Shown here: piece after piece, positions 10,240 to 21,784 of the stretch
How the letters are laid out: every line of letters starts with the position of its first letter
Position numbering within the stretch: position 1 is the stretch's first letter
Assembly (NCBI RefSeq): GCF_022682495.2
Contig: NC_071392.1
Location: 86,754,797-86,818,796 of the forward strand
Length of the DNA stretch: 64,000 nucleotides
Source: Desmodus rotundus
Lineage: Eukaryota; Chordata; Mammalia; Chiroptera; Phyllostomidae
Direction of reading: 5' to 3'
Notes under the pieces: model-generated
Told to the model about the DNA's origin: nothing
What the model saw: the letters and a program-made list of their open reading frames with translations, nothing else
Database searches by the model: none
Translations under genes and position numbers: made by a program

Positions 10240-11013
10240 GAGTTCTCTTATTCTTTCATTTGGGGTCTGCTTCTTTGTCTCCCCATTTTGGCTGCCTTCT
10301 TGTGTTCATTTTTATGTGTTAGGTAGTTCTGCAAAGACTCTGGTGCAGTCCTATGTCGGACACCATGGACAGAGGACACTGTGACTGGCCGTGGGCGACA
10401 TGTTTGGAACTATCAGTGATCCACAGCTTTGGCCCCCTCTGCTGGGCCTGTTTGTGTGCAGAAGGAACCAGGCTGCCCACCAAGGCAGCCTTCACCAGCA
10501 CTGGGCCTGGGGGAAGGTCAGCTAACGTCTCAGGGCTCCCAGAGATCTGCCTGTGCTTCAAGCTTTCTGTTAGCCTTAGAGAGTGGAAGTCCTCCAGCAA
10601 GATATGGAAGCAGCCCAAGTGTCCATCAGTAGATGAGTGGATAAAACAAATGTGGGACATTTACACAATGGAATTCCACTCGGCCATAAAAAAGAAGAAA
10701 ATTTTACCCTTTGCGACAATATGAATGGACCTGGAGAATATAATGCTGAGTGAAATAAGCCAGTCAGAGAAAGACAAATACCATATGATTTCACTCACAT
10801 ATGGAATCTAATGAACAAACTGAACTAACAAGGAAAATTGAGACAGACTCATAGATAGAGAGCAGGCTGACAGCTAAGGGCGGTAAAGGGTGGAGGGATT
10901 AAGCAAGAAGGACAAAGGACTCATGGACATGGACAACAGTGTGGTGATTGTGGTGAGCAGGGAGGGAGTATAAGGGGACTAAATAGTCATGGGAAAAATA
11001 CAATAAAAAAAAA
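10240..11013 (+). mobile_element. Rearranged L1 insertion (inverted 5' part joined to 3' end)
   Basis: Both sides carry an 11-bp duplication, ATCTGAACAGA (10229-10239 and 11014-11024), so this is one insertion event. The right part, 10597-11013, is L1 ORF2 C-terminus and 3' UTR in plus orientation: AGATATGGAAGCAGCCCAAG, CCATCAGTAGATGAGTGGAT, ACATTTACACAATGGAATTC, an end at ACAATAAAAAAAAAA. The left part, 10240-10596, is not upstream ORF2. On the minus strand it reads as GC-rich L1 5' UTR running into the ORF1 start region (CAAAATGGGGAGACAAAGAA, then CCAAATGAAAGAATAAGAGA). The element is thus the two ends of an L1 with the middle missing and the 5' piece inverted. That fits twin priming with a very large internal loss. 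The 5' UTR assignment rests on memory of other mammalian L1s. Confidence 0.75.
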
Positions 11014-11330
11014 ATCTGAACAGAATTTTACATTGCCACATAAGACATATAGCCATGTTGGGAAAACTAAGGAATGTTTTTTAGAGACAATGCATCTGAA
11101 TGGGGTCTTAAAGGATAAATAAGAGTTTCTGAGGATGGGAGGGATAGCAAGAGGGAAGGGCACCCCATGAAGAAGAGGCACTGTGTGCAAACACAAGCGT
11201 TCTGAAAGTCAAGGGTGGTGTTTAGGGAAAGTGTAATTAATTCAATGTGGCTGGACCGTGGAAAGAATGTCGGGAGATGAAGCCCAAAATGTAAGTTAGT
11301 GCATATTTAGGGTGGGCCTAATAGTCTACA
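11014..11330 (-). repeat. LINE L2 3' region, antisense, right half
   Basis: Continuation of the L2 split by the L1. Plus-strand blocks include GGGTCTTAAAGGATAAATAA, GGGAAGGGCACC, GTGCAAACACAAGCG and AATTCAATGTGGCTGGACCG, the reverse complement of the L2 'ctccagccacac...gtgcctttgcac' series. Divergence is typical of L2. Confidence 0.7.
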
Positions 11331-11563
11331 TCATCACTAGATCGCCAGCATCCAGCAGTGTGGTTGGAAAATAGAAGACTCTCAAAAAGTAGTTATTGAA
11401 TGAAATGAATGAATTAAAAGCGGAACATATTGTAACAGTAGGGAAAGAATCAGGAATACCTGGGTTCAAAGCCTAATTCCCTGTATTACATTGAAAAAAA
11501 TATTTAAGTGTTAATTCTTAGGACTCATAAGATTGAATGAATGAATGAATGAATGAATGAATA
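11331..11563 (+). repeat. MIR-like fragment ending in a (GAAT)n microsatellite
   Basis: CAGGAATACCTGGGTTCAAA followed by GCCTAATTCCCTG is MIR-like. The segment ends in a run of GAAT units at 11535-11563. TGAATGAATGAA tails are common at old SINE/LINE ends and expand easily into microsatellites. Confidence 0.5.
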
Positions 11564-11801
11564 ATTATTTGATACAGAGAAAAAATCAAAACTAATTATA
11601 TATTACTCTTATTTATTATCATGACTCTCAAATTGTAAGTATACCTTGATTTTAGGATATAAACTTTTCATTTTGTCCCATTGCAAAGGAGGTCATATAT
11701 TAAATTTGGCTTTTTAGCAGATGACTTCTAAATGTTATAATTTTCTCCAGTGAGGCAAGAGTAAATTATTGGGACACAGAATTTTCCACGTAAGTTAAAA
11801 T
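11564..11801. other. Unassigned AT-rich DNA
   Basis: Short unassigned flank of the following SINE. Confidence 0.35.
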
Positions 11802-12067
11802 ATGCATGCCCTGCCCTGGCTGGGTGGCTCAATTAGTTAGAGCACTATCCCATACACCAAAAGTTTGCAGGTTCGATTCCAGGTTCAGGGCACATGCCTA
11901 GGTTGCAGGTTCGGTCCTGGGTTGGGGCAGGTATGGGAGGTGACCAATCAATTGAGGTTTCTCTCTCACATCGATGTCTCTCTCTCTCTGTCTTTCTCTC
12001 TCCCCCTCCCCCCCTCTCTCCTTCTCATCAGTAAATGTGTCCTCAGGTAAGGAAAAAATGCATGCCC
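11802..12067 (+). mobile_element. Ves SINE with 10-bp TSD
   Basis: The SINE proper is about 11812-12057, flanked by ATGCATGCCC at 11802-11811 and 12058-12067. It has a tRNA-like head (TGCCCTGGCTGGGTGGCTCA), a B box GGTTCGATTCC at 11870-11880, and a second GGTTCGGTCC-like block. A TCTCTCTCTCTGTCTTTCTC-type pyrimidine tract precedes a CAGGTAAGG-AAAAAA tail. It lacks the TAAATAAATAAA tail of the copy at 19849, which suggests an older or different subfamily. Short open frames inside have no meaning. Confidence 0.93.
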
Positions 12068-13202
12068 ATATTTTCTTATCCTAATAGAATTAAATATAGC
12101 ATCCAAAGTTTAAAGGGAGGTTATTTAATGTTGTTGGATTTTAAAACTTCCCTAAATGTTACCTAGTGCCAGGAGGGATAGCTAATACCATAGAAATAGA
12201 ATTAATATACAGCAGGTTTCTAAGATGTTAAAGAAAGGACAGAAATTGACAGTGAGGCTTCATCAAGATACATGAAAAGAAATTCACCAGGGAAAGGCCA
12301 AATATGAAGAAAAAAAGAGTGAAAGACAGAAAATGGTTTGGATCAATCAATGTGGAAAAAAAGTGGTAAGGTAATAGTCTAAATTACATTGGGAAGAGGT
12401 TTATTGTCCCAGCTATTTTTCACCCATGTGGCCCATGAACTGGAGTCACATAGTGTCCAAGCCATTATTACCATGTCCCAAGGGGAGGAAAATGGCTCTC
12501 AGCGAAGTGTGTGCTGTGTGGTGTAGGGGGGAGGGGGAGGGAGGAGATGGATGGGTAGGCAGTCTGTCTATCGAATGTCTGTTCGCTTTCACGTAGTATG
12601 GATGCTTCTACCCTTAATACCCGGCTCTCTCAAAATAGAAGCAAATCGGGAAATAGAAGCCTCCATCCCCAGCAAACACTGCTGGTAAGGCTCTTGCTGT
12701 TTCTCATTGCCCACTCCTCAACCCCACCTTGTAGCAATGATGGCTTTCAATTTTCATCCTACTATTTATAGTTGCCTCACTTTTGGCTTAGCTTTTGATT
12801 GGAATTTGAGATTTTAACTGGCTTAAGGAATGGGCTATTGGGTAAAAGCGTATCTTAATCTACCTTTGGTCTTTGTAGGGCACGGAGTGATTTGGGGCTT
12901 GCTTCAAGGCATAGACAAAGGGGATGACAGGAAGACCGTTTACACTTATTTCCTCGCGGGTACCACAGCTCAGGCGGCTCACACGTCTTCTGTCCAGTTT
13001 TATTGGCCTTGTGATGGATGGAGATTTATTACAGGTTTAGTTAACTTCGTTTGACTCCTCGTGTACAATGTTGTGAGTTTTCACCTTTTTATTTTCTTAA
13101 TAGTGTGAAACTGGAAGTGAGGCTGGTGTTGGGGTCTCCAACAGTAAGCCATTTAAAAGTGGATATCAATTACTATAATTTATTGGCCAAACATTTTATT
13201 TT
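12068..13202. other. Unassigned DNA with a G-rich patch
   Basis: A G-rich run (GGGGGGAGGGGGAGGGAGGA) sits at 12525-12546. No repeat is named in the rest. An open frame of 74 codons at 12830-13054 (plus) shows no domain I recognise. Confidence 0.4.
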
Positions 13203-13461
13203 AAAATAGATATTTACTGCCCCGGCTGGTATAGTTCACTTGGTCGGAGCATTGTCCTGTAAATTGAAAGGTTGCAGGTTCGATTCCTGGTGAGGGCACA
13301 TTCCTGGGTTGTGGGTTCAGTCCCAGTCGGGGCATGGGAGAGGCGATCATTCGATGCTTCCCGCTCACCTCCATGTTTCTCTCCTTCCCTTTCCCCCTCC
13401 CTTCCAATCCCTTTAAAATCAACAAGCATGTCCTCGGGTGAGGATAAAAAAATAGATATTT
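13203..13461 (+). mobile_element. Ves SINE with 13-bp TSD
   Basis: AAAATAGATATTT occurs at 13203-13215 and again at 13449-13461. The SINE lies between them: CTGCCCCGGCTGGTATAGTT head, B box GGTTCGATTCC, GAGGGCACATTCCTGGGTTG middle, CTCTCCTTCCCTTTCCCCCT tract, and the AAAATCAACAAGCATGTCCT-type end also seen in the copy at 11812. The perfect 13-bp duplication indicates relatively little erosion of the flanks. Confidence 0.95.
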
Positions 13462-14569
13462 CCTATTTTTACTAAAGAGTCAGCACATGCTCCGTGTACA
13501 CATTAGATGACAATGGAGCAATGAGCCCAGTGGAAAGCTTTGGTTACACCTTTGGACTGTGGAGTTTGTTGTCCCTTTAATCACATCTGTGAGAAGTGCT
13601 TAGCTAACTAGGAAAGACTGGTTATTTTTCTATTAACTTGATTTGGTGTTCTTTATATTTAATTTCTGAATAGTAGAGTACTTAAAAATTATAATTAAAA
13701 GTAAAATAGGGTAAATAATTCAAAAATCTATGTATTATTAAAAATAACCAGAATATCCATCTGTTGTGGTTAAATACACAATTTGTTTGAAAATATGAAT
13801 ATGAAAATACAGTAATTCATAAAACCAGCATGGGAAATAACAGAAAACATAATTCTTAATAGGCTTTCCCACCTGACTACTATTTTTGAAAACCTAGCTA
13901 GATATAAAAGGAAATTGGTATTTAATAAATGATTGCAAAGAGTGGTTAGAGATTTATTTAAGTAAACCAAGTAGATGAGTTTGAAATGTAAATGAAGAGC
14001 ATCAGGAGTCGTTTGTAGAATAATATTAGTACAGTCTACCAGGTAAGCTCTGGGACATCCTGTGGATGGTCAGTCCTGTTAGATCTTCTAGGAGATGATG
14101 CTCCATTAAGACAGTCAGTATCTGAACGACACCAGATTAAACAATAGACTGTCTAGATTGTCCATGTTCCCTGACCTACAAGATAATACCCCCTGAACTG
14201 ATATTCATTGTGCGTTCTGAGTACTCGATTGGGCTACAATCCAGACTAAATGTGGTAATGCAAATGTGGAAGCACAGAAACCATTTCCAGGGTCAGGAAA
14301 CAAGTAGGAAAACCTACGAGAGCCAGAAAGTTCTAACTTCACTTGTGCCAGTGGAGGTCTTCCTGACAATGGGAACAAGAGAGCTGTGATACGGAAAAGC
14401 GTTGGGAGCTATGTAACAGAAGGGGAAATCAGATAAAGCTTCGACAGGCAGGCGGTCTATTCAAAATACACAAAAAACAATTGTGAAACATCATAACATA
14501 ACAAACAAATCTGAAACCACCACTCAATCTCAGCAAAAGGCTTTTACCAATGCCATTGAAACTCCAACT
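13462..14569. other. Unassigned AT-rich DNA
   Basis: No repeat family or exon recognised. The 66-codon minus frame at 13770-13970 is AT-driven. Confidence 0.35.
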
Positions 14570-15000
14570 ATTTCTCCCCACCAAAACGTCTCATCGTCCT
14601 CTGTCCCAGACAACGGAACTGAATGTAGTGATCACTGTTCTCCTTGTTTCTCCTTCTAATTTTACCTCATATCAAGGTGTCCCTAAGCAATGCATGATTT
14701 GGCTTTGCAGTTCCTGAACTTTTAGAAATCATTTCATATTATATGTGACTTAAAATTTGCCCCTTTCACTCAACATTTTAAAGATTCGTTCATATTGACG
14801 CGTGGAACTATAGTCCAATAATTCTCACTGTTGGGTAGGATTCTAGCTTATGAATGTATCATAAGTTGTTTATCCAGCCCTCTGTTGATGGGCATTGTTT
14901 TGTTTTTACAATTTAAAGAAATCAGGGACAACGCTCTGTGAAAGTCCTTGCAGTACGTGTCCACTGGTGCACCTGTGAGTCTCTCTCCAGCAGCCCCGAC
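14570..15000 (-). mobile_element. Old L1M 3' region, antisense
   Basis: On the plus strand it shows CCTTTCACTCAACATTTTAA, GATTCGTTCATATTGACGCG, CTGTTGATGGGCATTGTTTT and CACTGGTGCACCTGTGAGTC. These are the reverse complement of the well-known L1M block around 'tccattcattgttgatgggcattt'. Strongly diverged. Confidence 0.7.
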
Positions 15001-16184
15001 AGCACAGGGACCGAAGGGTTTGGGTCATCTGTCCCAACCATAGCCATTCTTCTCTCTCTGCATCAATGAGTTCCTACTCTTGTTTTATGTGTTGGTTTTG
15101 TGAGTTTGGCTGATGTGACTGCCCCCATCTTTGTGCTCACAACCTAACACCATCAACCTGCCTGGCCTTGGACTAGGGAAACTTGGTAAAGGTTTGCCAC
15201 CTTGTACAACAGCTTGGGAGCTGGAAAGGGGCTTTCCTTAGCTTATTCAACTCTGCTCCTTCTAATTCATTGTGATGGTTGACACAGTCCTTACCTGCTT
15301 GAAATTCTAAACCTACAATATGAAATATAATTCCAAGGGAAAATGATTTAGCTCTGCTCAATTGATGAAGGGAAGGGATAATGTTGTAAACGTTTTGAAA
15401 ATAAGTATTCAACAGATAAAAATGCAAAATCTTCCTGAATCTCTGCTCTGCCTAAGGCATTAATACATAAAAAAGATAGCATTGGAGAATAAAATCAATA
15501 CGAGTCTGTGAAAACCCCAAGTGAAACCATCTTGCATGAAGTCTGGCGTTCAGGAGAAAGTTCACAGTTACGGACTTCTACTTGTCCAGCGAACGGCCAT
15601 CCTGACTCCCGACCTTCTCGAGATCACAGGCCTGCAGAGGGGTTTGTAACTGTGAACGAGAAAGGAAGGATCAAAGTGACAACTTTAAGGACTGCCTAGA
15701 AAGGTACTGAAAGGTAGTGGACAAAAAAAATGTTCAGAATAAAACTCCAAACATATCAAAATACTAATTTCAAGTACATATTGTCTAAAGAGTAAGCACA
15801 AGAATAAATTACTGTTACCACGTCCGGTCAGTTCATACCATATAATGTCTTAAAAGAGGCTTGTAATCGTCATGGAAGTGTGCACAATGCATAAAGCCCA
15901 CACACACATTAAGGGACTTTGTCTTGGAGAGTCACTTAGGTGTTCGATTTGCAAAGGGAACTTACAATTCTACTGATGTCAAAGTCCGTATTTGGATGCT
16001 TACTATTTCCTCATATTTTTAGTTAGATGGCTTTCAAAGGTTTGTCATTATAATTTTTTAGTCTATCCCAATTATGTCCAACTTCCTTTTCCATAACTTT
16101 TTACCTGGTGTTACCTGCAAAATATACTTCCAGAAATAAACTAAGTTTCATTAGTTTAATACATACGTAAAGAAGAGGAAACCA
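15001..16184. other. Unassigned sequence
   Basis: No named repeat. Open frames of 84 codons (15173-15427, minus) and 63 codons (15508-15699, plus) lack recognisable domains. Confidence 0.35.
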
Positions 16185-16845
16185 GATTTTTCAGAATTAT
16201 AAAGTTGAACCCTACCACAACGTGATGAGGATATCAGAACATCAGGAAATCACTTATGGAGCATGAATTGGTAAAAAAAGTTTGAAAACAATTTGTCGAT
16301 ATCTATATCAATAGCAAGACTGCAAATGACTGGCAGTTACATAATTCATGGCCATGGGCACGAAGAGATATATAAACACACAAGAATATTCATTACTATG
16401 TTACTTGCAATTAAACTGAAAACAACATAAATGCATATCAGTAGGAGATTGGATAAATTGTCATAGGTCCTTATAAGTGAATGATAGCAATGGCAATTAG
16501 AATGAATACACCAACACTTATGTGTATCGTAACAATTAAGCAAATAAAGCAAGTTGTATAAAGCTATATGAAGAGTGACACAATTTCTATGTAGTTTGGA
16601 TCCTTACAAATGATACTTTATAGTTTAGGATACACACTTTAGAGTCAAAGTATAAAAACACAAAATTGATGAATAATGTCAAGTTCAGGGTAAAGATTAC
16701 AATTGGCAAGGAGAGAGGGGCAACATTTATACTGTAATATTTTGCTTGTTGATTTTTGGGGCACACCTAGTTTAAATTATGCTTCTTTTTACATATTTTG
16801 TGTAACTGAAAATATTCTATAATTGAAAAAAAAACATTTTAGGCT
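16185..16845 (+). mobile_element. Old L1 (L1ME/L1M4-like) ORF2 end and 3' UTR
   Basis: In order: TTTGAAAACAATTTGTCGAT, GAATATTCATTACTATGTTA, AACTGAAAACAACATAAATG, CATATCAGTAGGAGATTGGA and TAAATTGTCATAGG. A 3' UTR-like stretch with TACTGTAATATTTTGCTTG then ends in an A-rich tail at about 16827. This is the plus-strand layout of an ancient L1. No open frame remains. Confidence 0.75.
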
Positions 16846-17600
16846 ATTATTTCTATAGGACTTGTTACTCAAAGCAAAACTATTTGCTTCATAGGAAGTT
16901 AATCCTCTAGCCCTTAAATATGAGAAACCTACTTTGTTAGGATATTTATCTCAGTTGTCATTTTTATTTGCAGTGAAATACACAAAACTTAAACACATAC
17001 TAATGTAACTCTGAAATACCACTACTGAAAAGTATTTTATAGTATCCCAACGGTCCTCCATCAATTTGGGTCCTAGGAATGCAAAGAGGGTCTTTTCATC
17101 ACTTTACCAATCCCTACTTTTATTGCTTGGGATGCAGAGGAGTCTAATATACATATGTACCAAAGCAGCCACAATATATTATTTTTAAGTGAGACAATGC
17201 AAGTGAATTTAGAGAAGAGCCAAATAAGTGAAGTTTGTCTCTGTGTCAATATGAGGCAGGAAGACAGCACAGGAAGAACTCTGGGACTGCGCTGCTGTTG
17301 CTGGCCAGCGTCTAGCATCTGGGTTGCCAGGGAACGCCTTTTAGCACTTAGGTAGGATGGATAGTAAACCAAGGCAGGGAGCAGGAGGGAGGCAAGTCTC
17401 ACCCACTAACTCAGCAGTCCTGAGCCTGGTTCGATAATATTGCCAGGTGTTTTCAACATCACAAGAGACGCCATGCTAACGCAGGAGGAGGGCAGCCCTT
17501 GAAATTCTGTGTATCATTTCCACCATCTGGGAAAGAAAGTCTTTGAAACTGTGTATTCACCCCAAGGCTTGGAAGGGGGAAGAGAAGAGGGGGTCACAGT
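16846..17600. other. Unassigned sequence
   Basis: No named repeat. Overlapping opposite-strand frames of 66 and 109 codons at 17073-17402 have no domain I recognise. Confidence 0.35.
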
Positions 17601-18117
17601 GCATAAAACAAAAAGAAGCCCATAAAACAACTTTGGTTAATTAATTGCCTACTGCTGGTCACTATCTGTTTTATGAGGAAGTCCCTAATGCTTATGGAAA
17701 GAGCCCATAAACAACTTTGGGTAACTGCCCCAGCTTTAATTAACTGCCTTCCATCAGAAGATGAACAAATGTGGTCTGGAGTAAGATAAGGATTTGGGCT
17801 CTCAGACCTCCCCCCGACATACCAAAGTTTGGGTAGTCACATTGCACTGGGAAAGCTGGCACCATCTTACCCGTCAATCAACATGTACCTTCTTCACCCC
17901 CATCTCGCCAACTATATGGTCCTCAGGACAAAGGACCAGGGGCGTCTGGGCCACCCTTGCTTTTATCACCCAGGCTCTTGCCTTTCACCCCACCTTGACA
18001 AGGCCTGTTCTTTTCCATGAGACCGTATCACTAGTAAACCCTGCTTGCACACTAATAGGTTGCTGATCTATAATTCTTTACTGTGTTGGCAAGAAGAACC
18101 AGGTTTCTCCTGTTAAC
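17601..18117 (+). mobile_element. Possible solo LTR
   Basis: The block could be an LTR. It starts near TGCATAAAACAAAAAGAAGC and contains an imperfect direct duplication of about 35 bp (CCCATAAAACAACTTTGG at 17623 and CCCATAAACAACTTTGGG at 17704), as in U3 enhancer repeats. It has an AGTAAACCCTGCTTGC motif resembling a mutated AATAAA, and ends near CTCCTGTTAACA. No target duplication was found, so the ends are guesses. It might instead be unrelated unique DNA. Confidence 0.35.
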
Positions 18118-19534
18118 AAATATTCTTATTTTCTCCCCCTCCACTTCTATCAAGCTCTGCCTTTTCAAAGTTTAAGTACTGAGAGGGCTCAGACTTGTAC
18201 ACTTTCAATATTCCAGGTTCTAAAATATTCATCCCGACTGGGAAATGAGGCTCAAGGGCCTGAGTTTAGTGGGAAGATTTTCCAAGAGGACAGATGTCAA
18301 TTAGCAATGCAAAAGAATTGTGTACTCTGTGTGTGAGGCAGAATACCTTGGGATACATCCTATGAATTTGATAAATTTAACGAACTCATTAACATGACAA
18401 GCAATTTTTCTCTTAATAATAAAGCTGGAAATTGGACTAGGTAAATTCTAAGATATTTTCCAGCTCTCAAGTTTGCATAATTCTACTTTATTTATTAATC
18501 TGAAATATTTAAAGATATTACCAGGTAGGGATAAGTAAACGTGGCAGAGGAGACAGAGATTTAAGAGTATGAGTCACCAAATCTTTTTTTAAAAGACTTG
18601 CATGTAAAACAGGAAATGAAACAAAACTTTTTCTTAGTATTAAAAATCAACATTTAAGATATATAAGACAAAGGGCCATATAGAAGACCTGAAGTGCATC
18701 AGGGGAGAGGGGATGCAAAGAATAATAATTAATAAAGAACCCCCTCCCAGAAGGTTTCAGAAGGAAGCTAACCCAATAAGTGCACTTTAAAATGTAGCTA
18801 AGATTTAGAGAGTTTAGAGAGTGAAAGTCAGAGGTATTAGTTTTCACCCAGACATACTGAATTCCTCCTGTCTTTTCCATCATGGCCCAAGGGAGAGCAT
18901 ATAAGCCTTAGACTAAGGAGCTCTGAGTGGTCTGCTATGCACAAAGGATAAATTTTAGCACTAGGGCCTCAGTGACGAGGAACAGGGCAGACATTATGAG
19001 AACATGCATGTTTAGAATGAGATCCAGAAAAAAGAAATTGGTAGGTGCTATTTATTCCTAGGTTTTGATATATTTGTGTTTTTCCCCCCTACACATTGAC
19101 AAATTCTGGTGCATTAATGATCTCTGTTGATAATTTATTAATCAGCCCATTCGTTTTAAATACAGTAGGAGTCTATGGATTATTTCTGGTATCTTCTAAT
19201 TGTCTGGTGCTTCTGGTATTTTTCTATTGATTCACCTTTTCCATTGTGTGTCCCAAAGGCAGAGAAGGGCAAACAGCAATCATGAAATATGAATGAGATG
19301 CCTCATTAACCTTTGGGCTTTCGAGTACCTAGGAGCATCTAATCTATGTCATCAGCAAGAAAGGCCTGGAAGCCCTGCAGAGGGTTGAAGGGAGAGAGGA
19401 AGGGCAGTTTGCTTTGTGGTTGGTAAACTCCTTCCTGCCAAGCGCTGGCATGGTGCCTGCTCTACACAACAGGATCCTGCACTAAACTAGGGAGGGTGTG
19501 ATTTCAGTGAACATAAATGTAACACCGAAAGCTT
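18118..19534. other. Unassigned DNA, weak MIR3-like trace
   Basis: At 18425-18475 the words TTGGACTAGGTAAATTCTAA and TTTTCCAGCTCTC recall the 3' part of MIR-related SINEs. The remainder is unassigned and AT-rich. Confidence 0.35.
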
Positions 19535-19645
19535 GCTGACATTCAGAATAACAGGCTCATCTCTGGAGATTCTGACTGAGGGCCTAGGTGACCCCCCAGG
19601 CAGGTGATCTGTGGACCACACTTTGAGGAATATCACATTAGACCC
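19535..19645 (+). mobile_element. MER5-type hAT MITE fragment
   Basis: ACAGGCTCATCTCTGGAGAT, TCTGACTGAGGGCCTAGGTG, then GTGATCTGTGGACCACACTT and TGAGGAATATCAC follow the right half of MER5A/B, whose consensus ends near 'ccacactttgagaaccactg'. Confidence 0.7.
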
Positions 19646-19848
19646 ATTCAATATGAAGGGTTAAGCTGGCAAAAGTTAGATTTCTTGTGGCTTTTACCAG
19701 AACAAAGGGGGAAAAAAACATCCCCCTTTGGAATTTACAGTTGCCTTGTAGCTGTGTACTCAAAACTATGTAATGTATATAATATATAATGCAGTGCAGG
19801 CAGATAACTCAAGACTAAATGCTTTCATATGTTAAAAATACTGTAAGA

Positions 19849-20050
19849 GCCCTGGCTGGTGTGGCTCAGTGGATTGAAAGCTGGCCTGAGAACCAAAAGG
19901 TTGCAAGTTCAATTCCAGTCAGGGCACATGCTTGGTTATGGACCAGGTCCCCAGTAGGGGGCATGCAAGAGGCAACCACACACCTATATTTCTCTCCCTC
20001 TCTTCCTCCCTCCCTCCCCTCTCTCAAAATAAATAAATAAATAAATAAAA
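19849..20050 (+). mobile_element. Ves SINE, best-preserved head and tail
   Basis: Closest in this window to the Ves consensus I remember: GCCCTGGCTGGTGTGGCTCA, GTGGATTGAAAGC, ACCAAAAGGTTGCAAGTTCA, CAGTCAGGGCACATGC, CAGGTCCCCAGTAGGGGGCA and AGAGGCAACCACACACC. A TCTCTCCCTCTCTTCC tract and an AAATAAATAAATAAATAAA tail follow. The B box is mutated (AGTTCAATTCC). No clean target duplication could be seen. Confidence 0.95.
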
Positions 20051-21149
20051 TTTAAAATTTTTGCTATATGACTTTGGAACTGGACTATATACAGTATCAG
20101 AGTAAATAGTAGATAGCACTATGATGATTCTGTGAGGTGATACACAGACCAAAATAACAGCACCAGAAGACAGGAAGCCCAGTTCTGCAAGGAGGCAGCA
20201 GAAATGCTTAAAGACTGAGCAAGGGAAAATTGCTGCCAATCACCTGTGCTGAAGCCACTCAGCCTCTCCCTCTGCTTCTCCGAGACACCACCCATTGCAC
20301 CCTGAGCTAATGCTGACTGGGGTGGCAAGTGACCTGACTTAGGGTCTCCTTCCCACCTTCTCTTTTCCTGGTCCTCAGTAATCCCACGGTTCCTTTGCTT
20401 TTCCTTTTACAGTCAAAACGTAGTTAATTCCTTGTGTAATAGTTACTTTCTCATACCACCATATCCTTTGTTAAGGTTATCTAGTCGCAATATAACCCCT
20501 TCTTCCTTGCTCCGTCCCACTCCAGCCTCACCCCTCGACCCCAGGGAATAGTCTAAGACCACCTCCATTGTTCTGCCGTTGAGAATGCCAAAGAACAGCT
20601 TAACACGGTTGCTAAACCTAGAAGTTACAACAGAAAGGTGTGTTATAACAAGAAAAGGAGAAGTCACACATTTTGAAATTAGATGTAGTAATAATAATAA
20701 GGAAAAGAGTGTTGTCAGGCCATAAGAGGCCTTGAAAACGCACAGGACATTTTCAGAACTCCTGAGATAGTTTCCACCTACCTGCTCATTCTCCGCTAGT
20801 TACAGATTCCTGGCGTCATGGAGCTGCTTTGACGATAAACTACGTGCAGTTGCTTAGGCTATGTTCAGTTCTATTATTTTCCAGTTTTATTCAATTCCAG
20901 AACTGTATTGTTTGATTTCTCCCTCTCACACACACACACACATTTTGGTTTGTTTATATACATTAAATTCAGGATAAACCAGGTTTTCTTGGTTCATACT
21001 TTTTACTTTCGTGGAGAGATTTTGCTTCATTTGAAAACAATGATTCTGCTGAGGAGAACTTTTCTAATTCTAAAAACTCTCTTATAATGAATTTCTGAAC
21101 ACAACCTAGGGAACAAAGTCTGAGAGGTTAGGAAAGGGCACGAGGAAAC
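20051..21149. other. Unassigned sequence with a short (CA)n
   Basis: A (CA)n of about nine units lies at 20926-20942. No named repeat otherwise, and short frames lack domains. Confidence 0.4.
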
Positions 21150-21262
21150 ATCTAGCGCAGCTCCTCCATTTTCCAGGGGTTGAGGATCGGAAAGGTTAAG
21201 GTCATCTCACTAATTAACGGCAGAGCGGGCAGTGGAACCCATCTCTCCTAACACGCTTTCCT
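21150..21262 (-). repeat. MIR SINE fragment, antisense
   Basis: CTCCTCCATTTTCCAGGGGT, GGAAAGGTTAAGGTCATCTC and AGCGGGCAGTGGAACCCA are the reverse complement of the MIR order (GGGTTCGAATCC ... TTACTTAACC ... CTGTAAAATGGG), with mutations. Confidence 0.65.
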
Positions 21263-21784
21263 TATATAATGCTGTGCACTTGTACATCGGGTCTGTCTAT
21301 AGAGGAACTGTGTTAACTAATTAGTTAATGCACACAGCGAAGTTACTGTGGTACCACAATGCATATGACTCCATGCTAAATATCTGAAATACCACAATGG
21401 GGAAAATAAAACAGATTTTGTCTCATTTTTCACAATGTGATTAATAGTATCATTTCTTTCAGATAAAAAGTAATCTGTCTCTGAGTTTATTTGTTCTGTA
21501 GCAATCACACCTAGAGTCCAACAATGAACGAATCCACGTTCCAACAAAATTATAACAGAACCCTGTGCCTTGAAGCTACTGCAGGGCTTTCTGAGCTCCC
21601 TCAATAGCCTCTTTTAAAAATTATTTGGCCAATTAGTTAGTAATTTATCTTATTTCAAAAATACTGTAGTTACATACAAACCACTTTCTTTCTTCATTTT
21701 TGTAAAAGTCTAGTGCTGCCTGGGAGACACGTGGAGGGACTGGCTCAGAAGGTTTAATATAATGGTTTTTGAGTTCAGTCATTC

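Noticed and set aside
10353..10724. 123-codon plus-strand open frame as a gene
   Set aside because: It runs across the junction of the inverted L1 5' part into the L1 ORF2 C-terminus, so it is an accident of the rearrangement.
11535..11563. Regular 4-bp repeats as a CRISPR-like array
   Set aside because: Simple GAAT microsatellite with no spacers. The genome is clearly eukaryotic.
19849..20050. tRNA-like A/B boxes suggesting a tRNA gene (also at 11812, 13216, 41102, 62187)
   Set aside because: The tRNA-like part has no intact acceptor stem and is always followed by the SINE body, pyrimidine tract and A-rich tail. These are tRNA-derived SINEs, not tRNA genes.
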